Part shown: positions 39,653-54,771 of the stretch, one piece after another
Layout: the number at the start of each line of letters is the position of its first letter
Numbering within the stretch: position 1 is the stretch's first letter
NCBI GenBank assembly: GCA_000722615.1
Contig: JOKI01000015.1
Location: 62,001-126,000 of the forward strand
DNA from: Pseudorhizobium pelagicum
GTDB taxonomy: Bacteria; Pseudomonadota; Alphaproteobacteria; Rhizobiales; Rhizobiaceae
Direction: 5' to 3'
DNA length: 64,000 nucleotides
The notes under the pieces: generated by a model
The model's input: only the letters and a program-made list of their open reading frames with translations
Database searches by the model: none
Told to the model about the DNA's origin: nothing
Position numbers and translations under genes: made by a program

Positions 39653-42549
39653 GACCGCGGCGTCACCATCGCGTGGATGCGCGTCGCCAGAAGATCGTAA
39701 TCATAGGGCTTGGTGATCAACGCCGTCTTCTCCAGCACCTCCGACCCCGGAACCGTCCTGTCGCCTGTCGCGAAGATGACCGGCAGATGCGGCAGGGATT
39801 CACGAAGTTTCAGGGTCAGTTCCAGCCCGCTCATGTCCGGCAGGTTGACATCGGTGATGAGGATATCGATCGGGTGGCTCTGCGCCGCGGCAAGGGCCTC
39901 CGCGCAGGTGCCTGCCTCAACGACGTTCATTCCGATATCCTGCAGATAATCGACGGTCGAGATCCGGATGAGCACTTCGTCCTCGCAGATGAGGACGGTG
40001 ATCGGCAGATCACTGGCCGGCCCCGATGGGCTTGATGTCTCTGGCTCCGTCATGCCTTGTCCCCCCGACTTCCCACGCACCTGTTCGAGCACCTGCCTGA
40101 TCTTGCGGGCAAGCGCCTCTCGCGTATAGGGCTTGCTGAGAAGATTGACGCCGGGGTCCAGGCGTCCCCCGTGAACGATGGAGTTCTCCGTGTAACCGGA
40201 GGTGAAGAGAACGCCAAGCGTCGGCAGGCGCTCTTTCGCCTTGCGCGCCAGATCCCGGCTCTTCAGCCGGCCCGGCATGACCACGTCGGTGAAGAGAAGA
40301 TCGATCGGCGCGCCGCTTTCGATGATCGCCAGACCGCTGTCGGCATCCTTGGCTTTCAGCACCTTGTAGCCGAGCTCGGTCAGCAGGCTGACGGTCACGT
40401 CGCGGACAGCCTCCTCGTCCTCGACCACCAGCACCGTCTCGGATCCGCCAGTGACGGGTCCGGTAATATTGTCGGCGAGGACGTCCTCGGCCTCCATCGC
40501 CCGTGGCAGGTAGATACGCACAGTCGTGCCACTGCCCGCCTCGCTGTAGATCTTGATGTGGCCTTCCGACTGCTTGACGAAGCCATAGACCATCGACAGC
40601 CCGAGCCCGGTGCCCTTGCCGTCCGGCTTGGTGGTAAAGAAAGGATCGAAGACCTTCTCCAGGATATCGGGCGTCATTCCCGAACCGGTATCGGTGACCG
40701 CCAGCATGACATACTGCCCCGGGGACACATCGATGGCGTTGCGGGCATATTCGTCGTCGAGAAAGGCGTTCCCGAGCTCGATCGTCAGCTTGCCCTGCCC
40801 GTCCATGGCGTCGCGCGCATTGATCGCCAGATTGAGGAGGGCATTCTCGACATTGCTCGGATCTACGAGCGTGTTCCAGAGCCCGCCGCTGACGATGGTG
40901 TCGATCTCGATCGCCTCGCCCAGGCTCCGGCGCAGCAGATGATCCATCTCGCGGATCAGCCGGCTCAGGTTGATGACCTTGGGTTCCAGCGGCTGTCGGC
41001 GCCCGAAGGAGAGAAGCTGCGAGGCAAGCCGCGCACCGCGCGCAGCACCCGCCAGCGCGCCTGCGACACGGCGTTCTGCAACATCATTGCCGGAAACATC
41101 GCGGTTCAGCAGTTGCAGATTGCCGGTGATGACCTGCAGCAGATTGTTGAAGTCGTGGGCGATGCCGCCGGCCAGATTGCCGATCGCTTCCATCTTCTGG
41201 CTCTGGCGCAGCACCTCTTGCGTCCGCTCCAGCTCCTGCGTTCTCGCTTCAACCGTCTGCCCCAGCGATTCCGCCAGATATTCGAGATGCGACTCGGTCT
41301 TCTTCTGCGTTTCGATGTCGGTATTGGTGGCGACCCACAGGATAATGTCGCCCTCGCTGTTCATGATCGGCGCAGCACGGCTGATGAACCACCGGAATGT
41401 GCCGTCATGGTGCCGCAGCCGAATGTCCATCTCGAACGGTTGGCCGCTGCGCAGCGAGTGCTGCCAGTTGCGCGAGACCGCTTCGGCCTCGTCCGGGTGG
41501 ATCATTGTGGAGCGGGTGGTAGCATCGAAGTGGAGCGAGGCGAGCCCGCTGTAGCGATAGACCTCATCGTTGCACCATTCGATCTGGCCGTTCGGCAGCG
41601 CCGTCCAGACCTGGTTCGGCAGAGACTGGGCAAGCGTTCGAAAGCGCTTCTCGTTTTCCTTCGCCGTCTCCTGGGCCTCGCGAAGCTGGGTGACGTCGTG
41701 TCCCTGCACAAAGATGCCGCTCACGGCCCCCGATGCGTCGCGGATCGGCTGGTAGACGAAATCGAGGAAGCGCTCTTCTTCCGTGTCGTTCTGGCGCTTC
41801 AGCAGGATGCGCGCCGCATTGGCGGAATAGGGATTGCCGCTTCGGTAAACCTCGTCGAGGATCTCGTAGAACCCCTGGCTGGCCACCTCCGGCAGCGCCG
41901 TTCTGATCGTCTTGCCGATCAGGTCGCTGCGTCCGACGAGCTCGCGGTAAGCCTTGTTCGCAATCGTGAAGACATGCTCCGGTTCGCGAAGAACCGCCAT
42001 GAAGCCCGGCGCCTGCTCAAAGAGGTTGCGCAGATACTCCCGCTCCTCTCCCAGAACCCGGTTCTGGCCCTGAACGGCATCTGCGCGGTTCAAGACGCCG
42101 ACCTGGGCCTGCAGATCGCCGTCGAGGCTGGCGGCCTGCCGCAATCGATGCAGTTCGGTGACATCGACGGTATGCTGCAGGATGAAGATGACCTTGCCGT
42201 CGCCGTCCTTGATCGGCGTGTGGGTCGCGCTCCAGAAACGGTTTTCCAACACCCCGCCAGGCCCGGCGATCGGGTAAGGGATCACGGAAAGATAATCGAT
42301 TTCACCCGTCTCGAGCACGCGGGCAAAGGAGTGCCGGAGCATCTTTCCGGGCGTGGAATCCGGCTCGCTGGGGAAGGCGTCGAACAGCTTGCGACCGAGA
42401 AGCTCTGCCTCGGTGCGCATCGTCGCCTTCAGATAGGCATTGTTGGCACCGACGATCTGAAGCTCACCATCCAGCAGGACGTATGGATTTGGAGAAAGAT
42501 TGAACAGCAAATTCAAATCGATCTCTGATAGTCCCGTCCGCCGAAACAT
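39649..42549 (-). CDS. Multi-PAS hybrid histidine kinase with two C-terminal receiver domains
   Basis: The protein has about 966 residues and no membrane helices, so it is a soluble sensor. Domain order is: PAS 1 (about 10-130), PAS 2 (about 180-300), PAS 3 (about 310-420), HisKA with phospho-acceptor in [12 protein letters not shown] (about 465), HATPase with [11 protein letters not shown] and [11 protein letters not shown] (about 560-690), receiver 1 with [10 protein letters not shown] and FTDVVMPG (about 710-825), and receiver 2 with [10 protein letters not shown] and [11 protein letters not shown] (about 850-965). Start choice is uncertain; ATGs at 42555 and 42549 and a TTG at 42561 are all possible. 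The second receiver may pass the phosphate to another partner. Confidence 0.9.
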   Translation of the reverse strand: MFRRTGLSEIDLNLLFNLSPNPYVLLDGELQIVGANNAYLKATMRTEAELLGRKLFDAFPSEPDSTPGKMLRHSFARVLETGEIDYLSVIPYPIAGPGGVLENRFWSATHTPIKDGDGKVIFILQHTVDVTELHRLRQAASLDGDLQAQVGVLNRADAVQGQNRVLGEEREYLRNLFEQAPGFMAVLREPEHVFTIANKAYRELVGRSDLIGKTIRTALPEVASQGFYEILDEVYRSGNPYSANAARILLKRQNDTEEERFLDFVYQPIRDASGAVSGIFVQGHDVTQLREAQETAKENEKRFRTLAQSLPNQVWTALPNGQIEWCNDEVYRYSGLASLHFDATTRSTMIHPDEAEAVSRNWQHSLRSGQPFEMDIRLRHHDGTFRWFISRAAPIMNSEGDIILWVATNTDIETQKKTESHLEYLAESLGQTVEARTQELERTQEVLRQSQKMEAIGNLAGGIAHDFNNLLQVITGNLQLLNRDVSGNDVAERRVAGALAGAARGARLASQLLSFGRRQPLEPKVINLSRLIREMDHLLRRSLGEAIEIDTIVSGGLWNTLVDPSNVENALLNLAINARDAMDGQGKLTIELGNAFLDDEYARNAIDVSPGQYVMLAVTDTGSGMTPDILEKVFDPFFTTKPDGKGTGLGLSMVYGFVKQSEGHIKIYSEAGSGTTVRIYLPRAMEAEDVLADNITGPVTGGSETVLVVEDEEAVRDVTVSLLTELGYKVLKAKDADSGLAIIESGAPIDLLFTDVVMPGRLKSRDLARKAKERLPTLGVLFTSGYTENSIVHGGRLDPGVNLLSKPYTREALARKIRQVLEQVRGKSGGQGMTEPETSSPSGPASDLPITVLICEDEVLIRISTVDYLQDIGMNVVEAGTCAEALAAAQSHPIDILITDVNLPDMSGLELTLKLRESLPHLPVIFATGDRTVPGSEVLEKTALITKPYDYDLLATRIHAMVTPRS

Positions 42550-42792
42550 GCCCATTCCCAAATCAATGCAGATAGGCGGTTATACCGCTTCCTGCCGTGA
42601 TGACAATTACCGAAGCGAATGGCGGCAGGTATTGCAACCGATTGCTAAATCTCCTGTTCAGGCCCGCCGCTACTGAACCTGACGATCCCGCCGATCTTCC
42701 CTTGAGCTCTCGCACATCAAACCGGGCTAACTTTTCAAAACGTGCTAAACTTGAGCCGGAGCGCAACCGCTTCAATTCCTGGACGTTACTAG

Positions 42793-42821
42793 GGTCCTTT
42801 CGGCTGGGAGGCCGAGGGACC
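42793..42821 (+). other. Leader hairpin before the DUF982 gene
   Basis: GGTCC pairs with GGACC (outer 5 bp) and TCGGC with GCCGA (inner 5 bp), separated by a small bulge, with a 6-nt loop. It ends 11 bp before the GGGAGG ribosome site, so it could affect translation of the DUF982 gene. No U-run follows, so it is not a terminator. Confidence 0.45.
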
Positions 42822-42843
42822 GAGACACCATGGGAGGATGGTC

Positions 42844-43065
42844 ATGCAGAACGTGGTTTGGCAGACACCGGTAAGGACGCGATCCGACGCCGTCACGAGC
42901 ACCTTTGAGGCGCTCGACTACCTCGATCATCGATGGCCCAACATCAAGGGCCCGAGATTCGTGAAGGCCCGCTACGCCTGCCTGGCGGCTCTGGACGGCC
43001 GTGAAAGCGCCGAGGTCGCGCGACAGACATTCCAGGATGCCGTTGCAGAAGCACAGCTGATGTAG
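42844..43065 (+). CDS. DUF982 domain-containing small protein
   Basis: The protein has 73 residues. It matches the rhizobial DUF982 plan: a short N-terminal segment, EALDYLDHRWPNIKGPRFVKARYACLAALDGRES and AEVARQTFQDAVAEAQ at the end. Function is unknown; such genes are abundant in rhizobia and often lie on accessory DNA. The ATG at 42844 is preferred over 42838, since GGGAGG then has a 6-nt spacing. A hairpin lies in its leader, and glgE starts 83 bp after its stop with its own promoter candidate between. Confidence 0.85.
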   Translation: MQNVVWQTPVRTRSDAVTSTFEALDYLDHRWPNIKGPRFVKARYACLAALDGRESAEVARQTFQDAVAEAQLM

Positions 43066-43090
43066 CGGAAATACTCTTCCCCCTTTCGGC

Positions 43091-43115
43091 GGAACAAGCC
43101 GGGAGCCCCACCGTT
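43091..43115 (+). promoter_or_regulatory. EcfG/RpoE2-type general-stress promoter of the glgE operon
   Basis: GGAAC at 43091-43095 is followed after exactly 16 nt by CGTT at 43112-43115. This is an exact match to the GGAAC-N16/17-CGTT consensus of the alphaproteobacterial general stress sigma factor. The -10 lies 33 bp before the glgE ATG at 43149. Confidence 0.75.
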
Positions 43116-43148
43116 AAGCGTTGGACGCAAACGTAGGGGGCCCCGGCC

Positions 43149-46100
43149 ATGAATCCGATTCCAAAATTCGATGCTCCGGCCTCACGCCTGACCCATCCCC
43201 CCCGGATCTATTACGTTCATCCTCTTCAACTGAATGGGATAGAGGCCTGGCAGGCCGTTTTCCGGCATGCCTCGGGTCTCGGCTTCGATACGATCTTGAG
43301 CGCACCGCTCTTCGAGCGAAGCGGCCACACGAGCGTCTTCGTCACCAGGGACCCGGACCGCATCGACCCGGGCCTCGGGCTCGGAGAAAGCGTCAAAGAT
43401 GTCCTCAAGACCCTGACGACAGCAGCGGCCGAGCACGGCCTGAGCTTGATGCTGGATCTGGTGATCGACAGGGTTGCGCGCCAGGACAGCGGAAGCGTCA
43501 GCATCGTCTCGGACCCGCGCATCGGACCCGACGAGAGCTGCAGCACGTCTATCGAACTGCCGCCGAACGATGAAACCTATCGGCACCTGGAAACGTGGCG
43601 TCAGCGTCTGGCCGTGATGACTGATGCCGGCGTCACCGGTTTCCGCTGCCTCGGGATCGACCGTGTCCCGGAGGAGGCCTGGAGGTCGCTGATCAGCCCG
43701 GCGCGGGCCCACGGGAATGCCATCCAGTTTTACGCATGGACGCCGGGCACGGACCTCAATCGGCGCCGTGCGCTGGCAGGCGTCGGCTTCGACGGCTGCT
43801 TCTCCTCGCTTGCGTGGTGGAACCTGGAGGACAGTTGGCTTCCGGAAGAGCATCTTCTGCAGCGAAGCCTCGGCCACCAGATCGCCTTCCCCGAAGCCCC
43901 CTTTGCCAAGCGCCTCGCCCATGGCACCGAAAGCTCCGAAATCCTGCAGCGCCGCGCCCTGCGGGCTCTGAAGCTTTCCGCACATCTGGGCGGTGGCCTG
44001 ATGGTGCCAATGGGCTTCGAGTATGGCGCCTCCACACCGCTCGACCAGATGAACGGCGACGGCCTTGGCCTCGCAGCCTTCCGCGACCAGTCCGCCTATG
44101 ACATCTCCGGCGAGATCCGCGCAATCAACGAGAAGCTGCAACGGGATCAGGATGCGTTCCACCGCCGCCCGCTGACGATGATTGCCGGCAGCAGCAACAC
44201 GCCGGCCGTGGCGATCCTGCAGTCCGATCGGGAAGATCTTCGCGCCTCTCAGAAGGTGCGGGTCGTCATCGTCAACCGTGATCTGCGGCAGAGCGTTGCG
44301 CCGCCACTGAAAGCCATCAATCAGGTCGCCTCGTCCTTCCTGCCGTTGACCGACCTCGATGGCGCGTCGGAGTCCCGCCTGAATCCCGGGGAAGTCCGCA
44401 TCCTGGAAGGCCGCGCCTCCGAACCCATCCAGTCGGCCTCTCCCCTTCCTGACCTGGCCGCCGCCGCGGCTGCGCCGAGACTGGCGATCGAGAAGATCAC
44501 GCCGGCAGTCGACGAAGGCCGTTTTGCCGTCAAGCGCGTGGTCGGCGATACGATCCGCGTCGAGGCCGACATCTTTGGCGACGGTCATGACCCATTGAGC
44601 GCCGCCCTGCTGTGGCGCGCGGCCGATCAGGACGAGTGGCAGGAAGTCCGGATGCAGTTGTTCGAGAACGACCGCTGGCAGGCCGAGTTCACGCCGCGGC
44701 GAATGGGCCGCCACGAATATGCCGTCGAGGCCTGGCGAAACCCCTTCGCGATTTTCCGCTACGAGCTGACGAAGAAGCACGACGCGCGGCTGGACCTCAG
44801 GCTGGAGATCCAGGAGGGCATCAATCTGATTAAGGCGACGGCCGACCAGGTCGACGGCCATATCAAGCTGCAGCTCAAGCGTCTGATCGGCGAGCTTGAG
44901 GATGCCCCCGAAGCACGTCGGATCGAACTTCTCCTCGACCACGCAACGTCGGAGCTGATGACGAAGGCCGACCGCCGGCCGTTCCGCATCCGCTCGCAGG
45001 TCATGCCGCTCGATGCGGAGCGGCTGGGTGCAAGCTTTGCCAGCTGGTACTCGCTCTTCCCGCGCTCGCAGAGTGGCGACCCAAACCGCCACGGCACCTT
45101 CGACGACGTCATCGAGCGTCTCCCCGGCATACGCGAGATGGGTTTCGACGTCGTCTACTTCACGCCCATCCATCCGATCGGCGACACCAATCGCAAAGGC
45201 CGCAACAACAGCCTGAAGGCGGCGCCCGGTGATCCCGGCAGCCCCTATGCCATCGGATCGGAGGACGGTGGCCATGACGCCATTCATCCCGAGCTCGGCA
45301 CCTTCGAGGACTTTCGCCGCCTCGTCGCCGCCTCTCATGAGCAGGGCATGGAAGTCGCCCTCGACTTTGCCATCCAGGCCTCCCCCGACCACCCGTGGCT
45401 GAAGCAGCACCCGGGCTGGTTCGACTGGCGACCCGACGGCACGATCCGCTATGCGGAGAACCCGCCGAAGAAATACGAGGATATCGTCAACGTCGATTTC
45501 TACGCCAAGGATGCCGTGCCCTCACTGTGGCAGGAATTGCGCGACGTGATCCAGATGTGGGTGGACGAAGGCGTCAAGCTCTTCCGCGTCGACAACCCGC
45601 ACACCAAGCCCTTCCCGTTCTGGGAGTGGCTGATCGCCGACATCCGCTCGCGCCACCCGGACGTCATCTTCCTCTCCGAGGCCTTCACCAAGCCGAAGGT
45701 CATGTATCGGCTCGCCAAAATCGGCTTCTCGCAGTCCTACACCTATTTCACCTGGCGCAACGCCAAGTGGGAGCTCGAGCAATACATGCACGAGATCACC
45801 ACGGAAGAGCCGAAGGATTTCTTCCGGCCCCACTTCTTCGTCAATACCCACGACATCAACCCGGACTTCCTGCAAAACGCCCCCCGTTCCGCCTACCTCA
45901 TCCGTGCGGCCCTCGCGTCCACCCTTTCCGGCCTCTGGGGCATCTATAACGGCTTCGAGCTTTGCGAAGGCCGGCCGGACGCCAAGCGCAAGGAATATGC
46001 CGACAGCGAGAAATACGAGATCCGCGCCTGGGACTGGGATCGCCCCGGAAACATCAAGCAGGAGATCGGTCTGCTGAACGGTATCCGCAGGGAAAACCCC

Positions 46101-46394
46101 GCGCTTCATTCGCATCTCGGTCTCACGCTGCTCCCCGCTCAGAACGACAATGTCATGTTCTTCGAGAAGGCGAGCCCGGGCCGCGAGAACGTTTTGATGA
46201 TCGCAATCAGCCTCGATCCGCACAATGCGCAGGAGGCGGATGTCGAAATCCCACTGTGGTCATGGAACCTCCCGGACCATGCAGCACTTTCGATGGAGGA
46301 CCTGATCTCGGGTCACAAGTTCACCTGGACTGGAAAGTGGCAGCGACTGCGCCTTGAGCCCGGCCTGCCGTTTTCAATCTGGCGCGTGAGATAA
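43149..46394 (+). CDS. glgE: GlgE: alpha-1,4-glucan:maltose-1-phosphate maltosyltransferase with extra N-terminal TIM-barrel-like domain
   Basis: The protein has 1081 residues against about 650-700 for Mycobacterium or Streptomyces GlgE. Residues about 440-1081 are the canonical enzyme: nucleophile D815 in FRVDNPHTKPFPF, acid E844 in LSEAFTKPKV, and NTHDINPDFLQ. It moves maltose from maltose-1-phosphate onto alpha-glucan. Residues about 1-430 resemble a second GH13 barrel (IYYVHPLQLNGIEAW, GVTGFRCLGIDRVP), but where GH13 has R-x-D the sequence is R166-C167-L168, so it lacks the nucleophile. TreS-Mak starts in overlap and GlgB follows, completing the GlgE pathway. Confidence 0.93.
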   Translation: MNPIPKFDAPASRLTHPPRIYYVHPLQLNGIEAWQAVFRHASGLGFDTILSAPLFERSGHTSVFVTRDPDRIDPGLGLGESVKDVLKTLTTAAAEHGLSLMLDLVIDRVARQDSGSVSIVSDPRIGPDESCSTSIELPPNDETYRHLETWRQRLAVMTDAGVTGFRCLGIDRVPEEAWRSLISPARAHGNAIQFYAWTPGTDLNRRRALAGVGFDGCFSSLAWWNLEDSWLPEEHLLQRSLGHQIAFPEAPFAKRLAHGTESSEILQRRALRALKLSAHLGGGLMVPMGFEYGASTPLDQMNGDGLGLAAFRDQSAYDISGEIRAINEKLQRDQDAFHRRPLTMIAGSSNTPAVAILQSDREDLRASQKVRVVIVNRDLRQSVAPPLKAINQVASSFLPLTDLDGASESRLNPGEVRILEGRASEPIQSASPLPDLAAAAAAPRLAIEKITPAVDEGRFAVKRVVGDTIRVEADIFGDGHDPLSAALLWRAADQDEWQEVRMQLFENDRWQAEFTPRRMGRHEYAVEAWRNPFAIFRYELTKKHDARLDLRLEIQEGINLIKATADQVDGHIKLQLKRLIGELEDAPEARRIELLLDHATSELMTKADRRPFRIRSQVMPLDAERLGASFASWYSLFPRSQSGDPNRHGTFDDVIERLPGIREMGFDVVYFTPIHPIGDTNRKGRNNSLKAAPGDPGSPYAIGSEDGGHDAIHPELGTFEDFRRLVAASHEQGMEVALDFAIQASPDHPWLKQHPGWFDWRPDGTIRYAENPPKKYEDIVNVDFYAKDAVPSLWQELRDVIQMWVDEGVKLFRVDNPHTKPFPFWEWLIADIRSRHPDVIFLSEAFTKPKVMYRLAKIGFSQSYTYFTWRNAKWELEQYMHEITTEEPKDFFRPHFFVNTHDINPDFLQNAPRSAYLIRAALASTLSGLWGIYNGFELCEGRPDAKRKEYADSEKYEIRAWDWDRPGNIKQEIGLLNGIRRENPALHSHLGLTLLPAQNDNVMFFEKASPGRENVLMIAISLDPHNAQEADVEIPLWSWNLPDHAALSMEDLISGHKFTWTGKWQRLRLEPGLPFSIWRVR

Positions 46395-46405
46395 TGGAGA
46401 AGAGC

Positions 46406-51909
<5,504 letters not shown>

Positions 51910-51915
51910 CTAAAC

Positions 51916-51941
51916 AGACGGCGGCCTCTCAGCCGCCGTCT
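51916..51941. terminator. Hairpin after glgB, overlapping the 3' end of the cupin gene
   Basis: A 10-bp perfect stem, AGACGGCGGC with GCCGCCGTCT, has a 6-nt loop. It lies 7 bp after the glgB stop, but its right half is also the last codons of the minus-strand cupin gene (which ends at 51929). There is no strong U-run, so it is a plausible but not classic terminator. Confidence 0.6.
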
Positions 51942-52426
51942 CCCCACAAGTCCCGAAGCGTCGCGCCGCCGAGAGGATCGGTTTCGGGAACGGGAAGCGT
52001 CTTCAAGATGCGCATCCCGTTTTCGCCCGCCTCGCTGCGCCGCAGATCCGGATCCTGCCCCGCCGGATAGGCGCCGATGACGAGGAAGTCGTCGCTGGCC
52101 GAAATCCTGCAGTGGCCTGTGCCTGCCGGCAGCACGAGGCAATCGCCTGCCTGCACCTGCAGCTCGCGGCCGCCGGGGCCACCCAGCACCACCCTCGCCT
52201 GTCCGCGCGCGATCCCCAGCACCTCGTGGGCGGTCGTGTGGTAGTGGTGATAGTCGAAGATGCCGTTGCGCCAGATGCCCTGCCAGCCGTTCTCGGCAAA
52301 GGTCGCTTCGAACATGTCCGCGAGGGACTCGTCTTCCGCAGAGAGGCCGCTGTGGACGATCACCGGCAGTCGCGGATTGTTCGGCACCCAGTCGTTTTCG
52401 GACAACAGGAAATGGTCGGTCTTCAT
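51929..52426 (-). CDS. Cupin-fold protein
   Basis: The protein has 165 residues. The cupin metal motif is partly visible: YHHYHTTAHEVLGIARGQARVVLGGPGG gives motif 1 with His/His/Glu, and GDCLVLPAGTGHCRI gives motif 2 with a His. It resembles small cupins of unknown function such as the YjlB type. GGAGG lies 7 nt before the ATG. It overlaps the glgB terminator hairpin. The DnaJ-domain gene ends 69 bp upstream on the same strand. Confidence 0.85.
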   Translation of the reverse strand: MKTDHFLLSENDWVPNNPRLPVIVHSGLSAEDESLADMFEATFAENGWQGIWRNGIFDYHHYHTTAHEVLGIARGQARVVLGGPGGRELQVQAGDCLVLPAGTGHCRISASDDFLVIGAYPAGQDPDLRRSEAGENGMRILKTLPVPETDPLGGATLRDLWGDGG

Positions 52427-52495
52427 GCAGAGGCCTCCTATGCTTCTTTGCCTTTAGCTAGGAGGGCGGCGGCATTCGACCAGGGTGCGGAGCGT

Positions 52496-53077
52496 CTACT
52501 CCGCGGCGCTCCTCGCCTCCAGCTCCAGCTCGTAGGAATACCCGTCGAGCATCTGGTAGGCCTTCTCGATGGTGGTGATCTGCGCCTCGGCCTTGAGAAT
52601 GGCATCGGTGATCGAATCGCTGCGCGCCCGCATCATGCTGCCCAGAAAGTCCGTTTCGGGCTTCCGCCCGATGCGGTCCAGGTGATTGCGGATCCGGGCA
52701 CGATGCCGCTCGAGCTCCAGGATGTGAAAGCGGACATTGACGATCTTGTCGGTGAGCTTGCGGCGCATGGCGGCCACCGGATCGAAGCTTCCCGGCTCGC
52801 GCTCGTCGAGGATGAAATCATTGATGAGCGTCTCGAGCACGAGCAGCCCCTCGAGGTCCTTCGTGTCGGCCAGCGTCGGGTCATAGCCGGTCTCGTCGAA
52901 GACCTTGCGCCGCACCGGATCGCAAAGCAGCTCATAGGAGGTCGTTAGTTTCGCGAACGCGTCCACGTCGCCACCGGTGTCCGGATGGGCGTTCTTCGCC
53001 CGCCGGCGGTAGGCGGTCTTGATCTGTGTGGCATCGGCATTGCGTGCAACACCGAGGGTGTCATATGGATCGATCAA
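52496..53077 (-). CDS. J-domain (DnaJ-like) protein
   Basis: The protein has 193 residues. The J domain fills residues 1-66 (DPYDTLGVARNADATQIKTAYRRRAKNAHPDTGGDVDAFAKLTTSYELLCD) with the HPD triad that stimulates Hsp70 ATPase. There is no Gly/Phe or zinc-finger region, so it is a type III co-chaperone. The rest is helical and charged, with no recognised domain. The start is a TTG at 53077 with AGGTGGGA upstream; no ATG fits. Neighbours are a cupin and a PAP2 phosphatase. Confidence 0.88.
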   Translation of the reverse strand: MIDPYDTLGVARNADATQIKTAYRRRAKNAHPDTGGDVDAFAKLTTSYELLCDPVRRKVFDETGYDPTLADTKDLEGLLVLETLINDFILDEREPGSFDPVAAMRRKLTDKIVNVRFHILELERHRARIRNHLDRIGRKPETDFLGSMMRARSDSITDAILKAEAQITTIEKAYQMLDGYSYELELEARSAAE

Positions 53078-53184
53078 CGTGTCCCACCTGATTTTGCTCG
53101 GTCGTCATCCAGCCGCTATGGTTTAGAGCTTGGCGAGGCTTCGCTCAAGCCGAAACGGCTTTTTCCCCATCCAAGGCACCGAAC

Positions 53185-53892
53185 CTAGCCGGGAGTTTGG
53201 GCGATATAGCGGCGGGCGATCAACCAGCAGATCAGCGCCCAGGTTGCGCCGGCACACCAGCCGCCCAGAACGTCCGTGGGATAATGGACACCGAGAAAGA
53301 CCCTGCTTACCCCGATGAGGAAGGTCAGCAATACCGCCACGCCGATGGTGTAGATCCGGGTGATCCGCCCCGGTTCCGCCCGCGACAGCAGCGCGCCGAG
53401 CGTGAGATAGGTCACCGCCGAGAGCATGGCGTGGCCGCTCGGAAAGCTCAGGTCGTGGACTTCCACGAGATGAGGCACGATGTCGGGCCGGGGACGGGCA
53501 ACACCCAGCTTCAGCGAAGCGCTGAGCACCCATCCGCCGACCACGGACAGGAAGGTGAAAATCGCGATCTTCCTGCGTCTGGCCAGAACGAGGTAACCTG
53601 TCACGAGCACCGTCATCAACGACAGGACGGTCGTGCCGCCGAGCGCCGTGATATCGTTCATCGCATGCGAGAGCCAGAAAGGCCCGATGGCCGTCCCGGG
53701 ATCTTCGGCGCTGCGAAGCATCAGCAGGACGGTCTCGTCGAAGGCGCGTGTCTCGCCTTCGAGCACTTCTCCGGTCAACTGGAAGAACACGAAGAGGCCG
53801 CCCGCAGCCACGGCAAACAAAACAAGACTGATGGGTTCGAACGTCATGATCCGCTCGACGATCCTTCGTCCGACCCGCTGGTGGTAGGCCAT
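53185..53892 (-). CDS. PAP2-family membrane phosphatase
   Basis: The protein has 235 residues with about six membrane helices. All three PAP2 motifs are present: K-x6-RP in KLGVARPRPD, SGH in FPSGHAML, and SR-x5-H-x3-D in SRVFLGVHYPTD. It removes phosphate from a lipid phosphate such as phosphatidate or undecaprenyl pyrophosphate, with the active site facing the periplasm. ATG at 53892 with GGAG upstream; a second ATG at residue 15 is possible. It follows the DUF1206 gene by 31 bp on the same strand, so both likely share the EcfG-type promoter at 54772-54796. Confidence 0.9.
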   Translation of the reverse strand: MAYHQRVGRRIVERIMTFEPISLVLFAVAAGGLFVFFQLTGEVLEGETRAFDETVLLMLRSAEDPGTAIGPFWLSHAMNDITALGGTTVLSLMTVLVTGYLVLARRRKIAIFTFLSVVGGWVLSASLKLGVARPRPDIVPHLVEVHDLSFPSGHAMLSAVTYLTLGALLSRAEPGRITRIYTIGVAVLLTFLIGVSRVFLGVHYPTDVLGGWCAGATWALICWLIARRYIAQTPG

Positions 53893-53923
53893 CTGTAACT
53901 CCGTTTGCCGGTTGTCCGGCGAT

Positions 53924-54745
53924 CTAGGCCATTGCTGCTGCGCGCTTGGCATCATCTAGGGTGGGTGCCCGCACAGTTCTATAGCGGGCTTCGATCAAAC
54001 CATAGGCGCCGAAGGCGAAAAGACCGAGGGCCACGAAACCATAGAGGATCCGTCCAAAGGGAAGCTGGCGCACCCAGGCCATGGCGTCTGCCGTGCTTCC
54101 GGCCTGCCCCGGATCAACCACCCAGGCGGCATACAGGAAGAAGGTGCCGATGATAAGGAAGATCACGCCCCGCGCCGCCAGGCCATAGACGCAGATGAGA
54201 TCGAGTGCGCGGTGCCTGGCGGGCGAAAGGTTCACGTATTTCAGATAACGCCGTTTGACACCCTTGAGGATCTGCACGACGCCACCGGCGATGATGGCAA
54301 GACCGACGGCCCCGACGAGATAGGGACCGAAGGCCTGCTGCATGAGCCAGGACGTCCAGCTCTCCTGGCTGCTGCCTGATCCGCCACCGATCGACAGCTG
54401 AAACGCCTGACGAAGCGCGAAGGAGGCAAGCCCCACGTGGGTGATCGCGCTGACGATCATGGCGGCACGGGTCAGATAGCCCTTGGCATTGCCGGGATGG
54501 CCGTCGGCGTTGAGGATGCCCTGTACCAGCCGCCAGACGATGAAGCCGATGAGGCCAAGTCCGATCAGCCCCAGCCAAATCCAGCCGAGCGGCTGCCGCA
54601 GGACCATCTGCAGCGCCGACTCCTGATCCGCCTGACCGCCTGAGAAACTGGACAGCAGCGCGATGCCGCCGACCAGCAGATAGACAACGCCACGCGCGGC
54701 ATAGCCAAAGCGCGCGAGCCATTCGAACCTTACCTCATCGAGCAT
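53924..54745 (-). CDS. DUF1206 integral membrane protein
   Basis: The protein has 273 residues with six membrane helices in three pairs, each pair opening with a similar motif: RFGYAARGVVYLLVGGIALL near the start, TRAAMIVSAITHVGLASFALRQ in the middle, and DLICVYGLAARGVIFLIIGTFFLYAA in the last third. This internal three-fold repeat is the DUF1206 signature. Function is unknown. Its start is 27 bp downstream of an exact GGAAC-N16-CGTT promoter, so it is likely a general stress protein. PAP2 follows in the same direction. Confidence 0.88.
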   Translation of the reverse strand: MLDEVRFEWLARFGYAARGVVYLLVGGIALLSSFSGGQADQESALQMVLRQPLGWIWLGLIGLGLIGFIVWRLVQGILNADGHPGNAKGYLTRAAMIVSAITHVGLASFALRQAFQLSIGGGSGSSQESWTSWLMQQAFGPYLVGAVGLAIIAGGVVQILKGVKRRYLKYVNLSPARHRALDLICVYGLAARGVIFLIIGTFFLYAAWVVDPGQAGSTADAMAWVRQLPFGRILYGFVALGLFAFGAYGLIEARYRTVRAPTLDDAKRAAAMA

Positions 54746-54771
54746 GGGGGGACCTCCGTTTCAGCAAAGCG

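Noticed and set aside
40057..42528. Long plus-strand open frame antisense to the hybrid kinase
   Set aside because: Coded sequence on the minus strand has clear kinase and receiver domains; the plus frame has none.
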